From assembly GCF_019375555.1 (NCBI RefSeq), contig NZ_JAHXDN010000002.1, forward strand, positions 1,010,210 through 1,074,209: a stretch of 64,000 nucleotides of DNA, read 5' to 3'. The notes beneath the pieces are model-generated. The model was not told where the DNA came from and did not search any database. It was given only the letters and a program-made list of their open reading frames with translations. The DNA comes from Roseobacter insulae (GTDB lineage Bacteria; Pseudomonadota; Alphaproteobacteria; Rhodobacterales; Rhodobacteraceae). Position 1 is the stretch's first letter. Every line of letters starts with the position of its first letter. The position numbers and the translations under genes were made by a program. Positions 43,057 through 51,889 of the stretch are shown here, piece by piece.

Positions 43057-43779
43057 ATGTCGAAAATCGCTGTTGTGACCGGTGCCGCGGGGGGCATGGG
43101 GCGCGCCATCGTCGCGCAGTTGCTGAAAGACGGGTTTCACGTGATGGGTCTTGATGTGGATACCGCAGGTTTGTCAGACATGGCGACCCCCGGTTTCGAC
43201 GGGATATCCGTTGACCTGACAGACCCGACCGCAATTGCAACGGCCTTCGATGACATCAGGGAAGGCCACGGCGGCGTGGACGCCCTTGTAAACAACGCCG
43301 GCACCTGCCTGATGTCAGAGTTTCCGGATATTCCGGCAGATGAATTCGAGCGTCAGATGGCGCTGAATTTCTCAAGCGCGTTCCATTGCTGCCAACAGGC
43401 CGTGAAAGCAATGATGGGGCGGGACGGCGTGCGAAAGATCGTGAACATCTCCTCGAACGGGGCTTACAATTTCGATGTCTTCGATCCGCCGCACTATCGG
43501 GCGTCAAAGGCCGCGATGGACACCTTGACCAAGGATCTTGCGCGCCGCTTCGCAAGCGACAGGATCGCGGTGAACTCTCTTGCGCCGGCAATGACCGAAA
43601 CGCCGCTTTTCAAGGTCGTGACCAAAGAAGTTCTTGCCCGGGCGATTGCGCAAATGCCGCACGGGCGCGCAATGCAACCATCAGAAGTTGCGGCTTGGGT
43701 CGGATTTCTGATCTCACCGGCAGGTGACATCTGCAGCGGCAATGTGATCATCCTCAACCAGGGAAGGGACGTGCGCTAA
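43057..43779 (+). CDS. SDR family oxidoreductase
   Basis: A 240-residue short-chain dehydrogenase with TGAAGGMGRAIVAQLL, NNAGTCL, the serine in KIVNISSNGAYN and the catalytic YRASK. The ATG at 43057 has AGGAAGG upstream. It belongs to the transporter-CaiB-monooxygenase run and ends overlapping by four bases with the convergent hydrolase gene. The substrate is probably a hydroxylated or ketone intermediate of the same pathway. Confidence 0.88.
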   Translation: MSKIAVVTGAAGGMGRAIVAQLLKDGFHVMGLDVDTAGLSDMATPGFDGISVDLTDPTAIATAFDDIREGHGGVDALVNNAGTCLMSEFPDIPADEFERQMALNFSSAFHCCQQAVKAMMGRDGVRKIVNISSNGAYNFDVFDPPHYRASKAAMDTLTKDLARRFASDRIAVNSLAPAMTETPLFKVVTKEVLARAIAQMPHGRAMQPSEVAAWVGFLISPAGDICSGNVIILNQGRDVR

Positions 43780-44528
43780 TCATACCATTCGGGCGCCTTG
43801 CGCAGCGTTGGCCATTGCGCGGGGCAGTGGCCAAAGATCACTTTGGCCTGCCGGTCCGCCGCCATCTGCATCAACCGCGCGCCATGTGCTATTGCCAGCT
43901 CTTCATCCCATGATCCGGCAAATGCTTCCTCTATTTCATCGGCGCGGCTGATGGCATCCGACGTCAGCAAGACCGGCCCGGTAACCGGCAGCTCCAGCAT
44001 GAACGCCAACTGGCCGGGCGCGTGGCCGGGCACGAAAAGCACGTCGAAACCGGGACCCAGTGTCACGTCTCCGGTCACTTCGATATAGTCGCGGTCCGGC
44101 CATTCCATTGCCTGCTTACCGGCCCAGTAGAGTGGCCGGGGCAGGGCGCGTTCCGCCGCCGCAATCACAATGGGCACACCGGGAAACCCATCCATGAACC
44201 CCACGTGATCGATATGTGTGTGGCTCTGGATCATCAAATCGACGTTCGCCGGGGATATCCCCAGAAGCGCCAATTGTGCCGGGGCCAGATTGCGATACGT
44301 GATCGACAGAACGCGGCCAAAGCTGCCCAGATCATCCTCGGCTGTCGCCGCGTTGGCATCCTCGGCGTATTTCTCTGGAAACCCTGTGTCGATCAACACT
44401 GTCTCTCCCGCGTCGGTCTGGATGAGGAACCCACAGATGCCAATGATCCGGTTGTTCGCATGCACCTGAAACAAGCCGTAGTCGAGAATGGCCATGCGCA
44501 GCGGGCGACCTTTTAGAAGGGGTTGCAT
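43776..44528 (-). CDS. Metallo-beta-lactamase fold hydrolase (N-acyl homoserine lactonase-like)
   Basis: A 250-residue MBL hydrolase with the zinc motif SHTHIDHVG (His103, His105, Asp107, His108), PGHAPGQLAFM, LTSDAIS and IFGHCPAQW supplying the other ligands. This pattern resembles AttM/AiiA-type lactonases, which open acyl-homoserine lactones, but other lactones are equally possible in this catabolic setting. The start is taken at 44528; an in-frame ATG at 44495 is an alternative. It is divergent from the aminotransferase gene with a ~42-base gap. Confidence 0.8.
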   Translation of the reverse strand: MQPLLKGRPLRMAILDYGLFQVHANNRIIGICGFLIQTDAGETVLIDTGFPEKYAEDANAATAEDDLGSFGRVLSITYRNLAPAQLALLGISPANVDLMIQSHTHIDHVGFMDGFPGVPIVIAAAERALPRPLYWAGKQAMEWPDRDYIEVTGDVTLGPGFDVLFVPGHAPGQLAFMLELPVTGPVLLTSDAISRADEIEEAFAGSWDEELAIAHGARLMQMAADRQAKVIFGHCPAQWPTLRKAPEWYD

Positions 44529-44570
44529 AACCTGCCGGTGACCTCTCTTGTTGCGGGTGAACTAGACGGG

Positions 44571-45713
44571 ATGCCACCTGTGAAAGTCAAGATACACACC
44601 TTGTTCCAATACCTTCTGGAAACAACGGATTCAGAGCCCGAAGCAATCGTCGGGTTTTCCCTGTCGGCGTCGCCAACCCTGGGTGACTTTCTGGAGGAGC
44701 TTGACCCCTCGCTTCCGCTGGACTGGAACAATCGCGATTTTCAGGGCCTGCCGGACCTGCGGGACCACGTGCTGTTGCAGGCAGGTCTGCAGGGTGTCTG
44801 CAAACGGCAGGACGTCCTGATCACGGCGGGCGCTGCTGAAGCGAATTACCTCGCGATCATGCAGCTGCTGCAGCCCGGCGACGAGATCGTGATCGAAACG
44901 CCGGGATGGCCTCAGGCAGAGGTGCTTGCCCGCGCGATAGGGGCAACGGTTGTCAAGGTTGCGCGTTGTGAAAGGGATGGCTGGCAGTTACCCCTCGACG
45001 CGCTCCGGGACGCGGTGACCCCGAAGACGCGCATTATCTTTCTGAGCAACCCGAACAACCCGACCGGGCAGGTTCTGGGGCGGGCGGAATTGCAGGATGT
45101 TGTGCAAATTGCTGATCGCATCGGCGCATGGCTGATTGTCGATGAAGTCTATGCCGGGTTGGAATGGCATGGCCCCAGAGCCCCATCGGTTGCCGGGCTG
45201 TACGCGCGGGGGATCACAACCGGCTCCGTCTCCAAGGCGCTGGGATTACAGGGGTTGCGGACCGGCTGGCTGATCTGCCCCGACCCTGATCTGGTCATGG
45301 ACGCAGTGGTGCTGCGAGAGAATTCGTCTGAAATCATGAACATCATGGGCGAAGTCATTGCCGAAATCGCCCTGCGACCGGATCGTTTGGGCCCGGCGAT
45401 AAACACGGCTCGTATGGCAGGGGCCAGCAATCTTGCGCGGATGACCGACTGGCTTGAGGATCAGCCGCATTTGACCTGGGTTCCGCCGCAAGCGGGCCTG
45501 ATCGGCCTTGGCCGTCTGCCCGACAGGATAAACAGCGACGATTTTGCCCGCCGGTTGTTACAACCTCCCTATTCGACATTTCTGTTGCCGGGCAGTGCCT
45601 ATGATCAGCCCAACCACATCCGGCTTGGGGTCGGTGGTGGCGCCGACGTGAACCTGGAGAAGGGTCTTTCACGCGTGGCGCAAGCGCTCACCGACTGGCA
45701 ACATGAAATCTAG
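44571..45713 (+). CDS. Pyridoxal phosphate-dependent aminotransferase class I/II
   Basis: A 380-residue fold-I aminotransferase with AAEANYLAIMQLLQPGDEI, SNPNNPTGQ, DEVYAGLEWHG and the PLP lysine in TTGSVSKALGLQGLRTGWL, and the arginine of the last motif in IRLGVGGG. It is related to aspartate/aromatic aminotransferases and to 2-aminoadipate-type enzymes. An upstream extension to 44523 would overlap the divergent hydrolase start, so the ATG at 44571 is preferred. Probably completes degradation of the imported compound by transamination. Confidence 0.88.
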   Translation: MPPVKVKIHTLFQYLLETTDSEPEAIVGFSLSASPTLGDFLEELDPSLPLDWNNRDFQGLPDLRDHVLLQAGLQGVCKRQDVLITAGAAEANYLAIMQLLQPGDEIVIETPGWPQAEVLARAIGATVVKVARCERDGWQLPLDALRDAVTPKTRIIFLSNPNNPTGQVLGRAELQDVVQIADRIGAWLIVDEVYAGLEWHGPRAPSVAGLYARGITTGSVSKALGLQGLRTGWLICPDPDLVMDAVVLRENSSEIMNIMGEVIAEIALRPDRLGPAINTARMAGASNLARMTDWLEDQPHLTWVPPQAGLIGLGRLPDRINSDDFARRLLQPPYSTFLLPGSAYDQPNHIRLGVGGGADVNLEKGLSRVAQALTDWQHEI

Positions 45714-46276
45714 CGCAATCCATTGATCGCAATGTATTGCGCAAGGTCGAGAATGATTTGCCCGCGCGCGGCAGCAATTGCCTGCGGGCCACCCGCCGGA
45801 TCGAACGTGCGGGACAGATCGAAAAGGCCGGACCTTTCGCGCCCGCCGTTCGCAACCGCCACGAAGTACTGCCCGTTTGCCCGGAACTGACCGTCATCGC
45901 GTGCAACAAGGCTCTCGAACCGCAATTCCAGCCGGGCATCGGGCAGCGCTTCCAACGGCCAGGGGGCGGACGCCACGCGCGCGCCACTCAGGCGGGAGAG
46001 ATGGCGCGCAAGCTCCAGGGCGACGGCGCGCTCAGGTGTGTCAGCCCATAACACGCCTCCATCGCTGGTGAGCCTTCCGTCAGCGCTCTGGCTTGAAATC
46101 TCATCCGACGCCGCATAGGCGGGGAGCGAGATTTCCCGGATTTCGACCGATTGAAAGGCAATGCGCTGACGGTCCGCGACGTCGGGCGCAGGGATCACGT
46201 AGCGGTCGGGAGCGGGCGCACAGGCCGCCAGAAGACCAAATGCGACGGCGCAGAAAGCTGATGTGATGCGTGCCAT
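45710..46276 (-). CDS. pqiC: ABC-type transport auxiliary lipoprotein PqiC
   Basis: A 188-residue outer-membrane lipoprotein with signal sequence MARITSAFCAVAFGLLAACA and the lipobox LLAAC. The DUF330/ABC_trans_aux fold has blocks such as ISLPAYAASDEI and SDGGVLWADTPERAVALELA. It is the outer-membrane partner of the PqiB tunnel in an MCE lipid-transport system. Its ATG is two bases after the pqiB stop. Its end overlaps the convergent aminotransferase end by four bases. Confidence 0.87.
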   Translation of the reverse strand: MARITSAFCAVAFGLLAACAPAPDRYVIPAPDVADRQRIAFQSVEIREISLPAYAASDEISSQSADGRLTSDGGVLWADTPERAVALELARHLSRLSGARVASAPWPLEALPDARLELRFESLVARDDGQFRANGQYFVAVANGGRERSGLFDLSRTFDPAGGPQAIAAARGQIILDLAQYIAINGLR

Positions 46277-46278
46277 GT

Positions 46279-48363
46279 CTATCGTCCCCTAATGAGCGCT
46301 GTTGGGTTTCGCTCCAACAGGCGCGCAAGCGCCGTGAGCGCGTTTGCCGCCTTGGAAATGTCTCGCAATGCCGCCTGCGCATCCCGGCTGATCACGTCGC
46401 CCTTGTTGTACCCCTCGATTGTACGACTGGCCTGATCGAAAACATCCGCGATCTGCTCCACCAGTTGCGGCAGATCCCTGCTTGATAAGGCAACGGCATC
46501 GGCGGCTTCACGGGCGGAATCGAGCGTAGCATTGACATTGCGCACCGCACCTCCCTCGCGCAGTTCCGTCAGCGTGGCATTCAGTTCATCGAGGGCAGCG
46601 CCAAGCGACGCAGGCAGGTCCTGTGCTTCGGGCCTGCCGAGAATGGCGTCAGCCGAGGCCAGAAGATCCGTTAGCTGTACTGTCAGTTCTTCCAGCGGCA
46701 GGGCCTCGGCCTTGGCTGCAACACCGCTGAGCCCGTCAATCAACTCCGGAATTCCGGCGACCGAGGCATTCACGGAGTTGGCAGCCTCGGTTGCAGCGCT
46801 GATCGCCTCCACCACGCGGTCTACCGCCTGGCCTTCTTCGACCTGAGAGAGCAGCGTTTCGGCCCGCAGGATCGCCGCGTTGAGCGAGGCGGGGATTTGC
46901 TGCACGTCCTGCGACGTCACGATCATCCGGACGTCATTCAGCAGCGCCCGCACCTCTTGCGGAGTTTGCCGCAAATCGTCGCTGGAGATGAATGCCTCCG
47001 CTCCTTGCATGAAGCCGATGGCGCTGTTGAGCAACTCTTCGAACGGCAGGCTGTTGATCCGGGTGAACACCCCTTCGACCGTGGCCGTCGCATCCGAAAT
47101 CTCGCTATCGGTGGATGGTATCGTCGGCGGGCCATCGCCCTGCGCGATCGGGCCAACGGCAGGCGCGTCCTCGATCTCCACCAGTTCCACCTTCAACCCG
47201 CCGGTCAGCAAGCTCGCCGACGCAAGACGCGCGCGCAGGCCTTCCTGCACACGGGCATTCAGGAAGGTCACCGCCGCCTCCGGTTCAATGTCGCCGGACA
47301 GCCCCAGCCGGGTGGGTTGAATACCAATGATCACGTTCAGGCGCACCCGCGCATCCCCGAATTCTTCCCGGTCCACGATCCCGGAAAGGCTTTCGACAGA
47401 GCCGATGCGCAGACCGCTGAGTTCCACCGGCGCACCAACCGCCAGACCGGAGATGTTTTCATCAAAGATCACGCGCAATTCGAGCAAATCGGCTTCGGAT
47501 GTATTGAAGACGCTGTTTCGCGCCGTTGCCTCGTCCACGAAAACCTCGAACACTGTCCCGTCCGCGACCTGGGCGCCACCGGATACGAAAGTGTTGAACG
47601 TTATGCCGCCTCCCACAAGGGTTGCGAGCGAGGAGAAGTCAACCTCCGCACCGGACGGTCCAATGGATACGCTGAAACCCGATGTATCCCAGAATCTTGA
47701 GTTCCGGGTGACCAAGCGGCCATGCGGTTCATAGATGATGGCTTCGGCGATGGCGAAATTGCCCTGAGGCGAGATACGCGCAGGGCCGACACGACCGATT
47801 TCGATGCCCCGGAACAGGATCGGGCTGTTGTCGGTAAGAGCGCCGCCCGACGTCGTGCGCAAGGCAATCTGCAAACCTTCCTGACCCGGCCGAAACAGCG
47901 GCGGGATTTCCAGCCCTTTGAAGGTGAAGCGGGCCGGGCCGATCTCGCTGTCCCACGAGCCTTCGATGAAAATACCGCTCAAGACCGTGTCGAGACCGGA
48001 CACGCCTTGCACGGTCAACTCCGGACGGACCACCCAGAAGGATGCGCCCGCGTCGACAAACCGGGCGACTTCCTTTTCCAGCCTGACCTGAACGACAACG
48101 CCCTCCAGCCCTTCGGCGAAGGTAACGTCCTCAACCACGCCCACGGTCACATCCCGAAAGCGCACTTCGGTACTGCCTGCAACGATACCAGCACCGTTTT
48201 CAAATTCGATGGAGATCAACGGCCCGCGGTCGTTGTAGGACTGCCAAGCCACCATGAGGGCCAGCACAAGTGCGATAAATGGGATAGCCCAGACAATCGA
48301 CGCGCGGCCAAGGAAACTCTCGCGCGCGGGGTCAATGGGCACTGGATCCGGGGCGTCACTCAT
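46279..48363 (-). CDS. pqiB: MCE-family intermembrane transport protein PqiB
   Basis: A 694-residue protein anchored by one N-terminal helix (about 22-42) with several MlaD/MCE domains (starting near residues 50, 165 and 285) that build a tube across the periplasm for lipid movement. Then comes a long helical C-terminal part with repeated Ala/Leu/Glu-rich segments. SIEFENGAGIVAGSTEVRFR is the first MCE signature. It overlaps pqiA2 by eight bases. The length is greater than E. coli PqiB (546 residues), due to the C-terminal helical extension. Confidence 0.9.
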   Translation of the reverse strand: MSDAPDPVPIDPARESFLGRASIVWAIPFIALVLALMVAWQSYNDRGPLISIEFENGAGIVAGSTEVRFRDVTVGVVEDVTFAEGLEGVVVQVRLEKEVARFVDAGASFWVVRPELTVQGVSGLDTVLSGIFIEGSWDSEIGPARFTFKGLEIPPLFRPGQEGLQIALRTTSGGALTDNSPILFRGIEIGRVGPARISPQGNFAIAEAIIYEPHGRLVTRNSRFWDTSGFSVSIGPSGAEVDFSSLATLVGGGITFNTFVSGGAQVADGTVFEVFVDEATARNSVFNTSEADLLELRVIFDENISGLAVGAPVELSGLRIGSVESLSGIVDREEFGDARVRLNVIIGIQPTRLGLSGDIEPEAAVTFLNARVQEGLRARLASASLLTGGLKVELVEIEDAPAVGPIAQGDGPPTIPSTDSEISDATATVEGVFTRINSLPFEELLNSAIGFMQGAEAFISSDDLRQTPQEVRALLNDVRMIVTSQDVQQIPASLNAAILRAETLLSQVEEGQAVDRVVEAISAATEAANSVNASVAGIPELIDGLSGVAAKAEALPLEELTVQLTDLLASADAILGRPEAQDLPASLGAALDELNATLTELREGGAVRNVNATLDSAREAADAVALSSRDLPQLVEQIADVFDQASRTIEGYNKGDVISRDAQAALRDISKAANALTALARLLERNPTALIRGR

Positions 48364-49021
48364 CTTTGGTTTGTCCTTCGCGCCACTGGTGCGCGTCCCA
48401 GATCATCCGACTGTCGAAAGCTTGTGCTGAGAGCATAGTGAAAATAACCGATAACGCAAAAAACAGGCTGGCGGGACCGGGGCTTATGGCCACCAGAATA
48501 TTGAGTTGCACCAGCGACGACAGGATCGCAACCACAAAGATGTCGATCATGGACCAGCGCCCTATGTACTCCACCACTTCATAGAGCAGCTGTCGTTGAT
48601 TTTTCGAGACCGTCGAGGGACGCGTGACGGAAATCGCAAGAAAGGCGATGGCCATGAATTTGCCCAGCGGAATCGCGACGCTGGCGATCAGGATGATCAG
48701 CGCCACGCCAAGGCTGCCGTATTCGATCAGATCGATGGCGCCCCCGACAATTGTACTTTCCTGAACGCTGAGCAGCGTGCGGGTTCGCAGCATCGGGTAG
48801 AGGTTCGCCGGGACGTAGCAAATCAGCCCCATGAGCCAGAGCGCCCAAACCCGTTGCAGGCTTTTGACATCACGGCGGTAGACGCGATGACCGCAGCGGT
48901 CACAGGTGGTCACGCCAAGCGGCCAGACCTGTGCACAGCGCGTGCAGGCGACAACGCCAAGATCTTTGGCGTTCAGGATTTTGCCGGCTTGCCGAGCGCG
49001 TACCATACTGACCACCTGCAC
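48356..49021 (-). CDS. pqiA: PqiA-type membrane protein, second half
   Basis: About 216-221 residues, depending on start (ATG at 49021 or 49006). It carries a zinc-ribbon-like CTRC/CDRC pair (about residues 26-44) and four membrane helices typical of one PqiA domain, with GGAIDLIEYGSLGVALIIL and IGRWSMIDIFVVAILSSL. It corresponds to the second domain of the fused E. coli PqiA. It overlaps the end of the first-half gene by 34-49 bases, in the -1 frame. Confidence 0.85.
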   Translation of the reverse strand: MQVVSMVRARQAGKILNAKDLGVVACTRCAQVWPLGVTTCDRCGHRVYRRDVKSLQRVWALWLMGLICYVPANLYPMLRTRTLLSVQESTIVGGAIDLIEYGSLGVALIILIASVAIPLGKFMAIAFLAISVTRPSTVSKNQRQLLYEVVEYIGRWSMIDIFVVAILSSLVQLNILVAISPGPASLFFALSVIFTMLSAQAFDSRMIWDAHQWREGQTKDE

Positions 49022-49611
49022 AAAAAATTATCCTGCACCACGAATAGAACCACGAGGCAGACGAACAACCAGAACGCCGGGCCGAATCCGACATCGGCCA
49101 GATCACTGATCTTTACCAGTGCAACGGCGCATCCGATGGCGAAAATTTCGGCCATCGACCACGGTCGCAACGCTTCTGCAAATCTGAAGGCCTGCGCCGC
49201 ATTGCGAGCAGGCGGCTTGTCCAGAACGATAGGAACAAGCACGTAAAGCGACAGCAGCACGCGGGTCAGCGGAATGAAGATGATGAGCGCCGCCGTGGTC
49301 AGCGACAACACGATCATTGGCCCGTCGCTGAAGGCCAGTGCAGCATCAAGAACCGACACGGTGTTCTTCGCGCCGCCGACAGAAATGGACAGGAATGGAA
49401 AAATCGCAGCCGCAACGATCAGCACGAGAATAGCAACCGACAAGGCAATGATCTGCATGCCCGCCTTGCGGCGCGGTGTGATCAGCACCGTATGGCACCT
49501 GTGGCAGACGGCGCGCTCTCCCGGACCCGGCCGCACAAGCGCATAGGCTGCATCGCATTTGGGGCAGACTATCAGGTCTTCGCGGGGATTCGGGTGCGCG
49601 GTTGCAGTCAT
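48973..49611 (-). CDS. pqiA: PqiA-type membrane protein, first half
   Basis: A 212-residue inner-membrane protein with an N-terminal zinc-ribbon (CPKC at 18-21 and CHRC at 37-40) and four membrane helices. The PqiA signature FRFAEALRPWSMAEIFAIGCAV is visible. It matches the first domain of E. coli PqiA, which is a single protein there. The ATG at 49611 sits inside an inverted repeat. Start of the pqiAABC operon; the product couples to the PqiB tube for lipid handling. Confidence 0.87.
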   Translation of the reverse strand: MTATAHPNPREDLIVCPKCDAAYALVRPGPGERAVCHRCHTVLITPRRKAGMQIIALSVAILVLIVAAAIFPFLSISVGGAKNTVSVLDAALAFSDGPMIVLSLTTAALIIFIPLTRVLLSLYVLVPIVLDKPPARNAAQAFRFAEALRPWSMAEIFAIGCAVALVKISDLADVGFGPAFWLFVCLVVLFVVQDNFLCRWSVWYALGKPAKS

Positions 49612-49630
49612 GCGTTTCTTTTAAACGCAT
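49610..49630. repeat. Inverted repeat covering the pqiA start codon
   Basis: ATGCGTTT (49610-49617) and AAACGCAT (49623-49630) flank a 5-base centre. The left arm includes the pqiA start codon complement. It could be an operator or an mRNA hairpin occluding initiation. Confidence 0.5.
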
Positions 49631-49685
49631 TCAATGCAAACGAACATGGGTCAAGCGTCCTTGAGGAACATCCAGACCGGGCGGG

Positions 49686-49713
49686 TGCCGACCACCGGTA
49701 ATGGCGGTCGGCA
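49686..49713 (-). terminator. Hairpin after the sugar-binding protein gene
   Basis: TGCCGACC (49686-49693) pairs with GGTCGGCA (49706-49713) with a 12-base loop, 23 bases past the binding-protein stop. There is no T-run, so it is either a rho-dependent end or a stabilising stem. The stretch to 49611 shows nothing else besides the repeat at the pqiA start. Confidence 0.4.
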
Positions 49714-49735
49714 TCCTTATTTGCTCAGGCCGGAA

Positions 49736-50824
49736 TTACTTGCCCCAGATCTTCTTGTATTCCTCACGGTAGCCGTTGCCCGGGTCGAAGATGTTGTTCT
49801 CACCTCCGTCAAAGGCGACATTGTCCTGTGTCACCACATGCAACGGCGACGTGTAACCGGAACAGGCTTCGCCCTGGATCGCCCGGTTCAGCTCATCGAC
49901 CAGCTGCCATCCCTGCAGGTTTAGCGGTTCGGCCACGGTTACGGCCTGATATTGGTTGGAGCGGATGCGCTGGTAGGCGCTCTCTGACCCGTCGCCTGCC
50001 GCAACCGCCAGAGGTTTCTGATCACCGCCCAGACCGGCAGAGGCGAGGCTTGGGCCCATGAAGTCAAAGTAGATGTCATTGATCGCAAGGCTGTGCGTCC
50101 ACTTATCCCCATGCCGTTGCAGCAGTGCGGTTGTCAGCGTTGGCATCCGGCTGGAGGTATCCGCGATTGGCGTATCGACATATTCCAGAACCGTACCGCC
50201 CAGTTTTTCAATGGTCTCCTTGATGCGATCCGCCTTGGCGATGGCAATCTGGTAGGTGCTGTCGGTGAAAATCACCACACCGGGTTCACCCCCGGCATCT
50301 GCGAATGCCCATTGCGCGGCTGCTTCCGACACCTGCATGGCGTCGGTGGAGACGTTGGCGAAAATGCCGTTGCCCGGGTTGCATCCGATCACCGGACCGG
50401 AGTGCCATGCCACCATCGGAATATTGGCATTCTGTGCCTGCTCCAATGCCGCCTGTTGTTCGACGGAATCAAATCCGTTGATGATGATCCCGGCAGGTTT
50501 GAGTGCCAAGGCCTGACCAAACGCCGCGGTGCGCCCCTGAATGGAACCGGCTCCATCGAGCACGCGCACGTCCCAGCCAATGGCAGCTGCCGCCTCTTCA
50601 ACACCATTGGTCACCCCCAAAATGCCGCCGTTCTTCAGATCTCCCGCAAGGACAACAATGGTGCCCGCACCGGCAGCGACCGGGCCCGACGTTGGGCCAT
50701 CCCACTCGGTTTTCTGTCCTGCGTGCAGTTTCACGGCGGCCATGGCGTCCGACACGGCATCGGCAAATGAGGGGCCTGCGACGGCCAGTGCCAATAGTGA
50801 GGCAGTTAGTGTTCTTCTGAGCAT
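49736..50824 (-). CDS. Sugar ABC transporter substrate-binding protein (CUT2 type)
   Basis: A 362-residue periplasmic binding protein of the ribose/xylose type (Peripla_BP_4). Signal peptide MLRRTLTASLLALAVAGPSF with cleavage near ADA. GTIVVLAGDLKNGGILGVTNG and PAGIIINGFDSVEQQAALEQA are typical. The ligand is probably a sugar acid or its lactone, judging from the adjacent gluconate/idonate genes; that is inference. It is the last gene of a minus-strand transporter operon. Confidence 0.88.
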   Translation of the reverse strand: MLRRTLTASLLALAVAGPSFADAVSDAMAAVKLHAGQKTEWDGPTSGPVAAGAGTIVVLAGDLKNGGILGVTNGVEEAAAAIGWDVRVLDGAGSIQGRTAAFGQALALKPAGIIINGFDSVEQQAALEQAQNANIPMVAWHSGPVIGCNPGNGIFANVSTDAMQVSEAAAQWAFADAGGEPGVVIFTDSTYQIAIAKADRIKETIEKLGGTVLEYVDTPIADTSSRMPTLTTALLQRHGDKWTHSLAINDIYFDFMGPSLASAGLGGDQKPLAVAAGDGSESAYQRIRSNQYQAVTVAEPLNLQGWQLVDELNRAIQGEACSGYTSPLHVVTQDNVAFDGGENNIFDPGNGYREEYKKIWGK

Positions 50825-50853
50825 GGTGTCCTCCCTTTCTCAGATATGGTTGA

Positions 50854-51876
50854 TTACTTCGGACCAGCACCTTTCTTGCGTTGCGCATAGCCCGCGATGC
50901 CGATTGCGATGAGCAGAGTGAGGCCGTTGAACATCGGCTCCACCCAGAACGACCCGCCAAATTGCTGAATGCCGGAAATACCCACCGCCAGAATAACAAC
51001 GCCCACGATGGTCCCCCAGACGTTCACCCGACCCGGTTTGATGGTCGTAGAGCCAAGGAAGGCCCCCACAAGTGCCGGCAGCAGGAACTCAAGACCGACA
51101 GAAGCCTGGCCAATCCGGAGTTTCGAAGCAAGCAGCACGCCAGTGACAGCGGTCAGCGTGCCGGATGCAACGAACGCCCCGACAACATACTTCCGGGTCG
51201 GAATACCGTTGAGCGCCGCGGCCTTCTGGTTCGCCCCGATGGCGTATAAAAACCGCCCGATGGGCGTGTATTCCAGGATGAGCCACAACACGACAGTAAT
51301 CGCCAGAACGTAAAATCCGGTGATCGGCAGGCCCAGCACGAAGGTGCCGTTCAGCGCGTAAAACCCATCCGGCAGAACCCCGACGACTTGCCGCCCGCCC
51401 GTGTGCCAGAGCGCCAGCGCATAGAGCACGGTGCCGGTGCCCAAGGTGGCAATGAATGCATCGATTTTCGCGATTTCCACCAGAAAGCCGTTTGCCAGCC
51501 CGGTCAGCGCACCAAGGCCGATGACCGTGATCACCGCCAATGGCCAAGGAAACCCGTAGAGCGTTTGCAGCGAGATCGCCAGTATGTGCCACAGCACGAT
51601 GCCGTAGCCCACGGTCAGGTCGATGCGGCCCGCAACCATCGGGATCATGGCCGCAAGGGACAGCAATGCGATGATCGATTTGTCGGATACGATCGACCGC
51701 AGATTTAGCATCGTGGGAAAGGTGTTCGGCAGCAGGATCGAGAACAGGAGGATAAGCCCGAACATCAGTATGACAAGCCCGTAGACCGGTGCCAGGCGGA
51801 TGAGCTTTTGCGCAAGAGTCATATCGGCCAATTGATCCTTAGTTGGCTCTAATGCATCGGATTCGATCGAGTTCAC
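50854..51876 (-). CDS. Sugar ABC transporter permease (CUT2, RbsC type)
   Basis: A polytopic permease of about 340 residues with the family pattern (RSIVSDKSIIALLSLAAMIPMV, then GRIDLTVG). GALTGLANGFLVEIAKIDAFIATLGT is the BPD_transp_2 core. The GTG at 51876 is preferred because GGGAGGTC lies just before it; another GTG at 51903 overlaps the ATPase gene and has no site of its own. It works with the double ATPase upstream and the binding protein downstream. Confidence 0.9.
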   Translation of the reverse strand: MNSIESDALEPTKDQLADMTLAQKLIRLAPVYGLVILMFGLILLFSILLPNTFPTMLNLRSIVSDKSIIALLSLAAMIPMVAGRIDLTVGYGIVLWHILAISLQTLYGFPWPLAVITVIGLGALTGLANGFLVEIAKIDAFIATLGTGTVLYALALWHTGGRQVVGVLPDGFYALNGTFVLGLPITGFYVLAITVVLWLILEYTPIGRFLYAIGANQKAAALNGIPTRKYVVGAFVASGTLTAVTGVLLASKLRIGQASVGLEFLLPALVGAFLGSTTIKPGRVNVWGTIVGVVILAVGISGIQQFGGSFWVEPMFNGLTLLIAIGIAGYAQRKKGAGPK

Positions 51877-51889
51877 GTGGAGACCTCCC

